Below, piece by piece: positions 7,920-16,684 of a stretch of 64,000 nucleotides of DNA. The stretch is from NCBI GenBank assembly GCA_947569705.1, contig CANOSP010000009.1, positions 1 through 64,000 on the forward strand, written 5' to 3'. Positions within the stretch are counted from its first letter, which is position 1; each line of letters opens with the position of its first letter. The stretch is from an uncultured Erysipelotrichaceae bacterium (GTDB taxonomy: Bacteria; Bacillota_I; Bacilli_A; Erysipelotrichales; Erysipelotrichaceae). Below the pieces are notes generated by a model. It was not told where the DNA came from. It ran no database searches and was given only the letters and a program-made list of their open reading frames with translations. A program made the position numbers and the translations under genes.

Positions 7920-8981
7920 ATGAAAACAGATTCAAAACGATATGTCTTGAATTTCCTGCTGATTATCGGTTTTACAATCATTGTGTTATGGTTTTCGTTA
8001 AAAGATGATTATCGAAATATTGTGAATCAATTAATCGGTGTGCCGTGGTATTGGTTAGTAATCATCCTTTGTTGGGGATTATTATATAACTGTATTATTG
8101 CATGGATTTATAAGACATTCGGAAAAAAGTATAAGAAAGATTACAATAATATCGAAGCGCTTGAAAATGCTTTTATCGGTACGTTTTTCAGCGGTATTAC
8201 GCCAAGCGCCACCGGGGGACAATTCGGACAAGTATACATCATGAAAAAACAGGGAATTAAAGTTAGTGATGCGGCAAGTTTGTTATGGGCGGATTTCATT
8301 GTTTATCAAACAACCATGATGATTTATGTGACAATCCTATTTGCGTTGGTATTCGCAGATGTTTATGAAAAAAATGCCTTTTTTCTGTTAGTGTTCTTCG
8401 GCTATCTTGTAAATTTCTGTGTTATCGGCGCACTTTGGACGATGGCACTGTTTCCCAAGGCTTTTGTGAAGCTGAGTCAGTGGGGCGTGATTTTATTATG
8501 TAAGCTGCACATTATTAAAAATCGTGAAGCAACACTTCATGCATGGACCGTTCAAATTGAAGCATTTACTTGTGAGATTAAGCGACTGAAGAAGGATAAG
8601 CGTTTGATCATTAAGACAGTATTCATCAATGTTTTGCGCTTAACTATGCTATATTCATTACCGTATGTTGTTTGTTTGGCAATCGGACAGCCGCTGCCGC
8701 TTTCTTTGTTGGCAACGGTAATTGCTATGTCAAGTTTTGTGACAATGGCCAATACGTTTATTCCGATACCGGGCGCAAGCGGCGGAACCGAATGGGCATT
8801 TGTCGCTATTTTCTCCGGCATTATCGATTCGACACTGGCAAAAAGTGTGATGATCTTGTGGCGTTTTTCAACCTATCATTTTGTGATGGTTGTCGGCGGT
8901 TTGATCTTTGTTTATGCAAAAAGAAAATATGATAAACAAAAATATATACAAGCAGAAACTGTTCATTTGATGGATGAATAA
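7920..8981 (+). CDS. UPF0104/YbhN-type flippase-like membrane protein
   Basis: 353 residues with about eight membrane helices. The family (lysylphosphatidylglycerol synthase membrane-domain/AglD2-like) shows in 'GTFFSGITPSATGGQFGQ' and 'IPIPGASGGTEWAFVAIFSG', two conserved glycine-rich loops. No synthetase domain is attached, so it is not a full MprF. Lying between two glycolipid glycosyltransferase genes, it probably handles or flips the glycolipid, but no activity is proven for this subgroup. ATG 7920 is preceded by GTAGGTGAAAAT; it is separated from its neighbours by 29 and 13 bp. Confidence 0.8.
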   Translation: MKTDSKRYVLNFLLIIGFTIIVLWFSLKDDYRNIVNQLIGVPWYWLVIILCWGLLYNCIIAWIYKTFGKKYKKDYNNIEALENAFIGTFFSGITPSATGGQFGQVYIMKKQGIKVSDAASLLWADFIVYQTTMMIYVTILFALVFADVYEKNAFFLLVFFGYLVNFCVIGALWTMALFPKAFVKLSQWGVILLCKLHIIKNREATLHAWTVQIEAFTCEIKRLKKDKRLIIKTVFINVLRLTMLYSLPYVVCLAIGQPLPLSLLATVIAMSSFVTMANTFIPIPGASGGTEWAFVAIFSGIIDSTLAKSVMILWRFSTYHFVMVVGGLIFVYAKRKYDKQKYIQAETVHLMDE

Positions 8982-8994
8982 GGAGGGATGCAGG

Positions 8995-10983
8995 ATGCGG
9001 ATAGGACTTTTTTCGGATACCTATACACCGGATATCAACGGTGTTGTATCATCTATTGTGACGCTGCAGAAGGAATTGGAGAAGCGCGGGCACGAGGTGT
9101 TTGTTATTACAAATCACAAGGCTTTTTTAACAACGCAGCGAGAGGGCAATGTACTGCGTCTGCCCGGCTTGGAATTAAAATGGCTGTACGGCTATAAGCT
9201 GACAACACCTTATCATTTCAGTGCGCGTGATGAAATCAGAAAAATGAATTTAGATGTGATTCATGTACATACCGAATTCGGCGTCGGGATGTTCGGACGC
9301 ATCGTTGCCAAATATTTAAACATTCCGGTAGTTTCTACTTATCATACCATGTATGAGGACTATACGCATTATATCAACCGCTTTGCGATTGATGAGGTAG
9401 AATTATTAAGCAAAAAGTTTGTGACGACGTTTTCCCGCATGTTGTCAGATAATGTACATGCGGTAATTGCCCCGAGTGAAAAAACGAAAGAAACACTTGT
9501 GAAATACGGAGTAAAAACCCCGATCTATGTCATTCCGACGGGATTAGAGCTTGATCAGTTTGATCAAAATCAAATCGATCAGGAACAGGTATTAAAGCTC
9601 AGAGATGAATACGGTTTGAAAGAAGATGATCAAGTAATTATCTTTGTCGGCAGAATTGCCAAGGAAAAAAGTATTGAATTGCCGATTGAGGGATTTCGTT
9701 ATATCAGCGATCCTCATGTAAAATTGATGATTGTCGGCGGCGGTCCGCAGTTGGATGAATTAAAGCGGCTTACTGAACAATATGGGATCAGTGATAAAGT
9801 CATTTTTACCGGTCCGAAACCGCGCACGGAGGTTCCGTATTATTATGCTTTGGCAGATGCTTTTGTATCAGCTTCTTTGACCGAAACACAGGGTATGACT
9901 TATATTGAAGCACTCGCTTCAAACTTACCGGTATTTGCACGTCCCGACGATGTCCTTACCGATCTTGTGATTGAGGGAGACAGCGGTTATTTGTTTGAAA
10001 CTGCACAAGCATTTGCGCAAAAGGTAGAAACATTTTTTGCTTTAACACCGGAACAACGCGATGCTTTATGTGTAAATGCACGTGCTAAGGTGAAGCCGTA
10101 TGACGGCAATATGTTCTATACAAAAGTGATGAGTGTCTATTATCAGGCAATCGAGGATTTTGAGGATTCTTATGAAGTAATTAAGATTAAATCCGCCGAT
10201 GATTTTATGCGTATTTATGTCATCAATGATAAAGAGGACGAGCCGATAAAAATCACCATTTCACTGGATGATTATTTTACTTTAAAAATACAGAAGCATA
10301 CGCTGTTGGATCGCAATACGGTGAACGAGCTTCAGCACAAAGAACGCCTGCTTCATGCACATCGTCTATGTATCCGCAAGTTGAGTATGCGTGATTATAC
10401 GACCAAAGAAATGCGTCTTTATTTAAAAAATCAGAAACTGATTGAGGATAAGGAAATCGATCAGATTATAAATGATTTGATTCAAAAGGGATATTTGAAT
10501 GATTATCAGTATATGATGAATAAGATCGATAAAATGCAGTATTCGCTTCAAAGCAAAGGCAAGATTATTCAATCTTTGGTGGAGAAAGGAATCGCCCATG
10601 AGGATGTGGCAAATGCATTGGCGCAATATGATGAAGCAGAAGAGCGTGTCAAGGCAGTGAAATTGGCAGAAAAGCTGAAATCAACCGTGAAGGATAAATC
10701 ATTAAGCATGAAGCGCAAGGTGATAGCGCAAAAGCTTGTAAGACAGGGATTTGAAAGTAATGTGGCATATCATGCGAGTGAATCCTTAAACTTTGAGGAA
10801 GAGGATGATCAAAGTGCGCTTCGAAAAGCGATGAAAAAGGCAATTCGCACCAATCAAAGAAAGTATCAAGGCAATGAGCTGCGTAATCGAGTGGTTCGCA
10901 CTTGTATTCAAAAGGGTTTTAAAAGCAGCGATGTATTGTCCTTAATAGATGAAATGGAGTGGCAGAATGAAGAAATGGATTAA
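8995..10983 (+). CDS. Fusion: LafA-like diacylglycerol glucosyltransferase + RecX
   Basis: 662 residues with two unrelated modules in one uninterrupted frame. Residues 1 to ~385 are a GT4 enzyme ('MRIGLFSDTYTPDINGVVSS', 'GRIAKEKSIELPIEGF', 'SASLTETQGMTYIEALAS') like LafA/1,2-diacylglycerol 3-glucosyltransferase. Residues ~395-662 are a complete Firmicutes-length RecX: a beta-rich start ('VIKIKSADDFMRIYVIND'), then three-helix repeats ('LSMRDYTTKEMRLYLKNQKL', 'DQIINDLIQKGYLNDYQYM', 'IQSLVEKGIAHEDVANAL'). RecX inhibits RecA filaments, so the pairing is unexpected. ATG 8995 is 7 nt after AGGAGGG. The stop overlaps yhaM. No ribosome site precedes an internal start, so a separate RecX product is unlikely. 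Confidence 0.85.
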   Translation: MRIGLFSDTYTPDINGVVSSIVTLQKELEKRGHEVFVITNHKAFLTTQREGNVLRLPGLELKWLYGYKLTTPYHFSARDEIRKMNLDVIHVHTEFGVGMFGRIVAKYLNIPVVSTYHTMYEDYTHYINRFAIDEVELLSKKFVTTFSRMLSDNVHAVIAPSEKTKETLVKYGVKTPIYVIPTGLELDQFDQNQIDQEQVLKLRDEYGLKEDDQVIIFVGRIAKEKSIELPIEGFRYISDPHVKLMIVGGGPQLDELKRLTEQYGISDKVIFTGPKPRTEVPYYYALADAFVSASLTETQGMTYIEALASNLPVFARPDDVLTDLVIEGDSGYLFETAQAFAQKVETFFALTPEQRDALCVNARAKVKPYDGNMFYTKVMSVYYQAIEDFEDSYEVIKIKSADDFMRIYVINDKEDEPIKITISLDDYFTLKIQKHTLLDRNTVNELQHKERLLHAHRLCIRKLSMRDYTTKEMRLYLKNQKLIEDKEIDQIINDLIQKGYLNDYQYMMNKIDKMQYSLQSKGKIIQSLVEKGIAHEDVANALAQYDEAEERVKAVKLAEKLKSTVKDKSLSMKRKVIAQKLVRQGFESNVAYHASESLNFEEEDDQSALRKAMKKAIRTNQRKYQGNELRNRVVRTCIQKGFKSSDVLSLIDEMEWQNEEMD

Positions 10984-11902
10984 TGAACTTTGTGACGGTG
11001 AGCGTTTGTGGTTAGAGGTTTTATTAAACGACGTAAGCCGCGGCATTACCAATAAGGGCGCACCGTATTTGAATTTTGTCATTCAGGATAAGACGGGGAC
11101 AATGGAAGCGAAATACTGGAGTGTGAGTGAAGAAGAACTACACTTATATAAAAGCGGTATGTATGTCAAACTCAAGGGCGATGTGATCAACTACAAGGAT
11201 CAGCTTCAGCTGCGTGTTCTGCAAATTCAGGATGACAGTGAAAATCCGCATGATGTACGCGATTATGTACGCAGCGCTCCGGTGGATAAAGCGCAGATGA
11301 AGGAGCGCATTCAGCTTTATATTTCATCGATTCAAAATCAGGATATTAAGAGATTGTGTGAAGCTGTTCATCTTCAACATGAGCGAGATTTCTATGATTA
11401 TCCGGCTGCCGCAAAGAATCATCATGATTTTGCGGGCGGTTTGGCGGCACATGTGCTTGGTATGATGGAGTTGGCAAAGCAAGCATGCGTACTGTATCCG
11501 TTCTTGGATCAGGATTTATTGATCGCCGGTGTGTTCCTGCATGACATCGGAAAGCTGATCGAATTGAGCGGTCCTATCGCAACCGAATATACGATTGAAG
11601 GAAAGCTGTTGGGACATATCTCGATTATGCAGGCAGAGCTTGCGAAAATCGCTGATCAGCTCGATATTCCGAATGAGACGGCAGTTTTATTACGCCACAT
11701 GGTTCTTTCTCACCATGGTGAATATGAATACGGTTCTCCGGTTTTACCGATGTTGCCTGAGGCGGAAGTATTAAATATGATTGATAATTTAGATGCACGA
11801 ATGAATGCACTTCAGAAAGCATTGGATCGCACAAAGGACGGAGAATTTACGGCGCGTATCTTTTCAATGGAAAACCGCAGCTTTTATAAAGTAAAAAAAT
11901 AA
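10967..11902 (+). CDS. yhaM: 3'-5' exoribonuclease YhaM
   Basis: 311 residues. An N-terminal OB-fold nucleic-acid-binding domain (to ~residue 85, 'GAPYLNFVIQDKTGTMEAKY') is followed by an HD hydrolase domain with 'NHHDFAGGLAAHVLGMM' and the metal motif 'FLHDIGKLIEL'. This is the YhaM layout, an Mn-dependent exonuclease acting on RNA ends and single-stranded DNA. ATG 10967 behind GGAGTGG lies inside the end of the RecX-fusion gene (17-bp overlap), so translation is coupled. A terminator follows. Confidence 0.9.
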   Translation: MKKWINELCDGERLWLEVLLNDVSRGITNKGAPYLNFVIQDKTGTMEAKYWSVSEEELHLYKSGMYVKLKGDVINYKDQLQLRVLQIQDDSENPHDVRDYVRSAPVDKAQMKERIQLYISSIQNQDIKRLCEAVHLQHERDFYDYPAAAKNHHDFAGGLAAHVLGMMELAKQACVLYPFLDQDLLIAGVFLHDIGKLIELSGPIATEYTIEGKLLGHISIMQAELAKIADQLDIPNETAVLLRHMVLSHHGEYEYGSPVLPMLPEAEVLNMIDNLDARMNALQKALDRTKDGEFTARIFSMENRSFYKVKK

Positions 11903-11919
11903 ATTTATCATAATACAGA

Positions 11920-11956
11920 ACAATATCGAGACAGTGCCTCGGTATTTCTTTTTTCT
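11920..11956 (+). terminator. Terminator after yhaM
   Basis: AATATCGAG / loop / CTCGGTATT followed by CTTTTTTC; one mismatch in the stem. Confidence 0.75.
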
Positions 11957-11968
11957 ATTTATATACAA

Positions 11969-11997
11969 TAAAAAAACTGTTCCGCAATCGGAACAGT
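11969..11997 (-). terminator. Terminator of the convergent Q-rich membrane-protein gene
   Basis: ACTGTTCCG (11976-11984), CAAT, CGGAACAGT (11989-11997), with seven A at 11969-11975 that read as a T-run on the minus strand. Confidence 0.85.
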
Positions 11998-12004
11998 CGC
12001 TTTA

Positions 12005-14077
12005 TTAAGCTTTTTCTCTGCCTTTTTTTATACTCGCAAAGATGAAATACGGAATTTCCACAATTACGCCGATCAATAATGAGATCACAAGTAAAAGCGG
12101 CGAAAGCAATACTTTTACCGACGTTTTCCAATTCTGTAATGACTTTTTCAAAATCGTATAACCGGTATGAACGGATGCGGTTAAGTAAGCCGCAAGAGCC
12201 GATATGATCAAGGATTTAATAATGATGTCCGTAACAATTTCCGCATTTACGGAAGTGTAGCGCTTAAAGAAGTTTGTATATACGATTGAAGCTGTCGCTA
12301 CTGACACAAGCACTGCATCAAGCAGACTGATAAAAAAGACAATCACATTTTGATGCACATAAGTACTGTATGGTCTTAGTTTTGACGGTTGCTTTTGTAC
12401 TCGCTTTGCAGGCTGTACTTCCTCTTGGAAATCAAACGGATCTTGTTTGCGTTTCTGCTTTTTTCCTTTTGCTTTGCGCAGCTGTTTCTTCGGCATTTCT
12501 TCTTCAGGCATTGAAGGTGTACGCATTGCTTGTTTACGATTTATTTGCTGCGTATTTTCAGAAGGATAAGCTTGATACGGTTCTTGTACAATTTCCTCAT
12601 CCATCTGATTGCGACGCTGATTCATTTGCTGCATATATGCAGGCTGCTGATTAAGCTGGGGTGTCTGTGCCTGATTAGGATAAAGCACTTGCTGTTCATT
12701 TGCAATATTTCTTTGCTGATGAACACGCTCTTGATTCATTGCCTGTTGTGAGCGTTGATCGACAAAAGCCGGCGTATTTTGATGATTGCGGAAATCCTGC
12801 ATAAAGGCAGCACGGTCATCTTGGTATGCAAAGCCTTGCGCTTCGGCAGTTTGGTTGATCGGCTGCTGTTTCTGATAGTTTCTTGCCGGTTCGCTGATCG
12901 AAGGTGTCGGCTGCGCAAATGATTGCGTTTGTGCTGTCGGTTCCATGCCTTTACGTGCAAACCAAGTCGGATCTAAATCATCGTCTAAATCCTCTTGCGC
13001 CATCATCTGCGTACTTTCATTTACAGCTCCTTTACGCTTTTGATTCAATAAATCCATCTCATCATCTTCATATAAAGAGAAAGTATTGTTTTCATTCAAT
13101 TCACTGTTCATCTCATCAAATTCCTTTTGTACATTGGCACTATGACGAGGATCTGAATTTTTTTGCGTGCGCTCTCTTCTGAACGCAGGCTGCTGATAAT
13201 TGAATGAGCGGTTTAAGGACTGTTGATTTTCTTCATATAACGGATTATTTCTTCTTGTTCGATTCATATCTCTGTTCATAAGCTGTAATGTTCCCGTTCC
13301 TTTCTGTATCCCATAGATCTTTGTTTTCAATTTTTCCATATATCCAAGGCTTTCCTGATCAAATACATACTGCTGGGTTTTGCGGTAGTAGTCTTCCCAT
13401 TGCGGATGATCACTTTCCACCATAACCGCCGTCATTAAATAGTATAGATAAAAGCCTAGCGGTTTTGACAATACATCGGTTTGAATCAGAAATTTCTCAA
13501 AATAGATTTTCATCAGCTGTTTTTGCGAGCCGTAATACTCCTGAATACCGGTTTGTATTTGATAATACAACTGATAGTCACGCTGCTTGATATAAGAACG
13601 CTTTTTTGTATCATTCTTTAAAAATACTGCCGGAGGTTTATCATGGGACATTGCATCGATTAATTCATGTAAGACACAAAGCATATAACTGCCCAGCGTT
13701 TTACATTCATTGATTTCATTCATATAGCTGTTATACAGATGTTCAAATCCCGATCGATTGCCGCTGTGGAAACATGCGAGCATCTTTAGTTCCCACAGAT
13801 ACTTCATTGCTTTGCTGTTTTCATCGATCTGACGATCTACCTCATGAAAGCAGCCGCGTTTTAACATTGCCCATAATGCTTGCTTCTGCGCTCTTTTCAT
13901 TATCAAACGAAAAATCAGAAGTGAGCAAAGAAAGCTGCAGATCGTTAATGTAACAGCGCATATCGGATAGGATAACGGTGTTTTTCCGTCAAGAATCCAA
14001 GCTCCGCCGAAGCCGATAAATCCGGAAGCTATCAGAAAAAGAATGATCCAGCCTATTACCTGGGTCTTATCTTTCAC
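12005..14077 (-). CDS. Q/N-rich membrane protein, unknown function
   Basis: About 690 residues. Two membrane helices near the N-terminus, then a ~230-residue helical region that resembles TPR-like packing without clear repeats, then a ~300-residue hydrophilic linker very rich in Q, N, M and R, and three C-terminal membrane helices. I recognise no family. GTG 14077 is chosen because AGAGGA lies 6 nt upstream; an in-frame ATG at 14107 falls about where transcription would begin from the extended -10 TGATATAAT (minus strand, ~14113-14121). It has its own promoter and terminator and stands alone. The linker looks disordered; scaffold or membrane-organising roles are possible. Confidence 0.6.
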   Translation of the reverse strand: MKDKTQVIGWIILFLIASGFIGFGGAWILDGKTPLSYPICAVTLTICSFLCSLLIFRLIMKRAQKQALWAMLKRGCFHEVDRQIDENSKAMKYLWELKMLACFHSGNRSGFEHLYNSYMNEINECKTLGSYMLCVLHELIDAMSHDKPPAVFLKNDTKKRSYIKQRDYQLYYQIQTGIQEYYGSQKQLMKIYFEKFLIQTDVLSKPLGFYLYYLMTAVMVESDHPQWEDYYRKTQQYVFDQESLGYMEKLKTKIYGIQKGTGTLQLMNRDMNRTRRNNPLYEENQQSLNRSFNYQQPAFRRERTQKNSDPRHSANVQKEFDEMNSELNENNTFSLYEDDEMDLLNQKRKGAVNESTQMMAQEDLDDDLDPTWFARKGMEPTAQTQSFAQPTPSISEPARNYQKQQPINQTAEAQGFAYQDDRAAFMQDFRNHQNTPAFVDQRSQQAMNQERVHQQRNIANEQQVLYPNQAQTPQLNQQPAYMQQMNQRRNQMDEEIVQEPYQAYPSENTQQINRKQAMRTPSMPEEEMPKKQLRKAKGKKQKRKQDPFDFQEEVQPAKRVQKQPSKLRPYSTYVHQNVIVFFISLLDAVLVSVATASIVYTNFFKRYTSVNAEIVTDIIIKSLIISALAAYLTASVHTGYTILKKSLQNWKTSVKVLLSPLLLVISLLIGVIVEIPYFIFASIKKGREKA

Positions 14078-14463
14078 TTTTATTCCTCTTTTCCATCCCC
14101 CTATCATGTGAATTATATCAAATTTCAGTAAAAAAAGAAACTGTTTTTATACGAATATCGTTATTTTCTAACGATAATTTATGTTTCTTATAAAATTACT
14201 TTTCTATTAAATTCAGCTGTAGGGGATTCATAATATGCAGAAAGAGTGGTATAGTATTAGGATGTACCGTATTTTACTGTCTATGAAGGTGAGCAAATCA
14301 ACACGTTTTTGTATGTTTCGATCATAATTATTTCTGTTTATGGACGTCTAATGCATAAAATATCATTGTAATTGTTCATAATGAGTGATAAAATATAAAC
14401 TAATGAACATTAAGAACGAAGTATAATGAAGCAGCTTGTTCATTGAAAGATGAGGAGGATCAG
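14078..14463. other. Divergent intergenic region
   Basis: Holds the minus-strand extended -10 for the Q-rich gene (about 14113-14121), an 8-bp perfect inverted repeat TATCGTTA-TTTTC-TAACGATA at 14156-14176 of unknown role, and the promoter for the phosphonate operon. No coding sequence or known riboswitch was seen. Confidence 0.5.
14366..14394 (+). promoter_or_regulatory. Promoter of the aminoethylphosphonate operon
   Basis: TTGTAA at 14366-14371, 17-bp spacer, TAAAAT at 14389-14394. Confidence 0.6.
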
Positions 14464-15555
14464 ATGAATACACAAAAGGTTTTATTAACACCGGGACCGC
14501 TGACAACCAGCGCGAGCGTAAAGCAGGCAATGTTGGCGGATATGGGAACAAGAGATACAGAATATCAGGAATTAGTACAGGATGTGCGTCATACTTTGCT
14601 GACATTGGCTGACGGTGATGAAAGCATCTATACGACTGTTTTATTACAAGGCTCAGGTACCTATGGGGTGGAGAGCGTTTTAACAAGTGTCGTTAAACAG
14701 AATGAAAAGGTTTTGATTTTATCCAACGGAGCATACGGTGAGCGAATGGAACAAATATGTAAACAAGCAAGGGTTCCGTATGAGATTGTGAAATATTCGA
14801 TGATTCATCAACTGCCGTTAAATGAACTGGAAGCGCAGATTGCGCGTGAGGATATTACACATGTCGCATATATCCACAGTGAAACAACAGCCGGAGTGCT
14901 GAATGATATTCAAGCGATTCAAAAGCTGATTCACCGTTATCATAAAATCAGTATTGTTGATGCGATGAGCAGTTTTGCAAGTCTGCCGATGTCATTGAAG
15001 GAATTAGAGACAGATTATTTGATTACGAGTGCAAATAAGTGTCTGCACGGAGTACCGGGATTGGCGATTGTTTATGCCAAACGTACTCATTTAGAACAAT
15101 GTGAGGGAATCTGTCCGTCACTGTCCTTGGATTTATATGCACAATACAAGACAATGGAACAAGGAAACGGCTCATTTCGATTTACATCACCGACGCATGT
15201 ATTACGCGCTTTAAATCAGGCGATTACAGAACTGCAGCGAAGCGGTGGGATTAACGCAAGACATAAGCGCTATGTGATGATTCAAAAGCGCATTCGCGAA
15301 GCGATGCTTAAGCAAGGATTTGAAACCTTGGTGCTTTACAGCGATCAGTCTCCGGTAATAACGACTTATCTGTGTAAGGAAGACTTTTCTTTCAATGATT
15401 TTTATGATTACTTTAAAGCGAACGGCTATTTGTTATACAGCGGTAAATTGCCGCAGTATGATGCGTTTCGTATCGGTAATATCGGTGAAATCAGCGATGA
15501 GGATGTAGATCGTTTTATTACATTGCTGGAAGCTTATTTTCATGAGGTGAGATAA
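14464..15555 (+). CDS. phnW: 2-aminoethylphosphonate-pyruvate transaminase
   Basis: 363 residues. A class-V aminotransferase with 'LLTPGPLTTSASVKQAMLAD' at the start, 'HSETTAGVLND' and the PLP-lysine segment 'SANKCLHGVPGLAIV', all typical of PhnW. In degradation it converts AEP to phosphonoacetaldehyde. Here it is followed by phosphonopyruvate decarboxylase and PEP mutase, so it should run in reverse, aminating phosphonoacetaldehyde to AEP. ATG 14464 behind GAGGAGG. The TAA is directly followed by the next ATG. Confidence 0.92.
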   Translation: MNTQKVLLTPGPLTTSASVKQAMLADMGTRDTEYQELVQDVRHTLLTLADGDESIYTTVLLQGSGTYGVESVLTSVVKQNEKVLILSNGAYGERMEQICKQARVPYEIVKYSMIHQLPLNELEAQIAREDITHVAYIHSETTAGVLNDIQAIQKLIHRYHKISIVDAMSSFASLPMSLKELETDYLITSANKCLHGVPGLAIVYAKRTHLEQCEGICPSLSLDLYAQYKTMEQGNGSFRFTSPTHVLRALNQAITELQRSGGINARHKRYVMIQKRIREAMLKQGFETLVLYSDQSPVITTYLCKEDFSFNDFYDYFKANGYLLYSGKLPQYDAFRIGNIGEISDEDVDRFITLLEAYFHEVR

Positions 15556-16683
15556 ATGGAGATTAAAAATTTTATTGACGGAATTCATCAACTGAATATT
15601 CAGCGTTTTATCGGAGTACCAGATTCGGTATTAAAACCATTATGCGATTATTTGAATCTGCATGAAACTAATGCGCATCATCGAGTGCCGGTAAATGAAG
15701 GAGCTGCTGTTGCACTGGCTGCCGGATATTATTTAGGTAATGAACAAATCAGCTGCGTGTATATGCAAAACAGCGGTATGGGGAATGCCTTGAATCCGAT
15801 TGCGAGTTTAATTCATCAAAAGGTTTATGAAATTCCCATGCTGTTTTTGATCGGATATCGCGGAGAGCCTAATCAAAAGGATGAACCGCAACATATTTTT
15901 CAGGGTGAGATTACTTGCCCGCTGCTTGAGTTATTGGAAATCGAATATGCAATCATTGATTCTGATACTGATGAAAAAACATACGGAGAGCTGTTGAAAA
16001 AAGCACAAGCTAAGCTGCAGGAGAAAAAGCAGTTTGCGTTTGTAATTAAAAAGGGCTCTTTGCATAATGATGAGAAATTTAATCAGGACAACAGCTTCAG
16101 TTTTAAGCGTGAGGATGCGATTCAAACAATTTTGAAGCAGAAACAACCGAGTGATTTATATATTACAACTACCGGTAAAATCAGTCGCGAGGCATATGAA
16201 CAAAGCGATGCGCTGTATGGTGAGCATAAGCAGTTGTTCCTCACTGTCGGTTCTATGGGACATGCTTCCATGATCGCACAGGGTGTTGCGGCTGTGAATA
16301 CAAATCGCCGCGTTTTCTGTGTTGACGGAGACGGAGCGGCACTGATGCATATGGGCTCCATGGCATTTATCGCCGATATGCAAAGTCCTAATTTATGCCA
16401 TATTATCTTAAATAACAATGCACATGAATCCGTAGGAGGTATGCCGACAAACTGTCAAAACACTTCATTTGCCGAAGTGGGCAAGGTACTTGGCTATGCG
16501 CATGTGTATTGCGTTGAAAATGCAGATGAATTGAGCGATGCACTGGCAAAGGCACGTGAATTAACCGGACCGATTTTGATTGAGGTAAAAGTCGCATTGG
16601 GCGCACGCGAGGATCTCGGTCGTCCGAAAGAAAGTGCCGTTATGAATAAGCAGTCCTTTATGGCTGCCGTTAAAGGAGAATAA
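15556..16683 (+). CDS. aepY: Phosphonopyruvate decarboxylase
   Basis: 375 residues, thiamine-diphosphate enzyme. The N-terminal PYR domain carries 'RVPVNEGAAVALAAGYYLG' with the activating glutamate, and the C-terminal PP domain has 'CVDGDGAALMHMGSMAFI' through 'IILNNNAHESVGG', the GDG(X)nNN cofactor motif. It drives the unfavourable PEP mutase step by decarboxylating phosphonopyruvate to phosphonoacetaldehyde. Second gene of a three-gene operon, immediately abutting phnW and 1 bp from the mutase gene, which makes the assignment firm. Confidence 0.93.
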   Translation: MEIKNFIDGIHQLNIQRFIGVPDSVLKPLCDYLNLHETNAHHRVPVNEGAAVALAAGYYLGNEQISCVYMQNSGMGNALNPIASLIHQKVYEIPMLFLIGYRGEPNQKDEPQHIFQGEITCPLLELLEIEYAIIDSDTDEKTYGELLKKAQAKLQEKKQFAFVIKKGSLHNDEKFNQDNSFSFKREDAIQTILKQKQPSDLYITTTGKISREAYEQSDALYGEHKQLFLTVGSMGHASMIAQGVAAVNTNRRVFCVDGDGAALMHMGSMAFIADMQSPNLCHIILNNNAHESVGGMPTNCQNTSFAEVGKVLGYAHVYCVENADELSDALAKARELTGPILIEVKVALGAREDLGRPKESAVMNKQSFMAAVKGE

Positions 16684-16684
16684 G

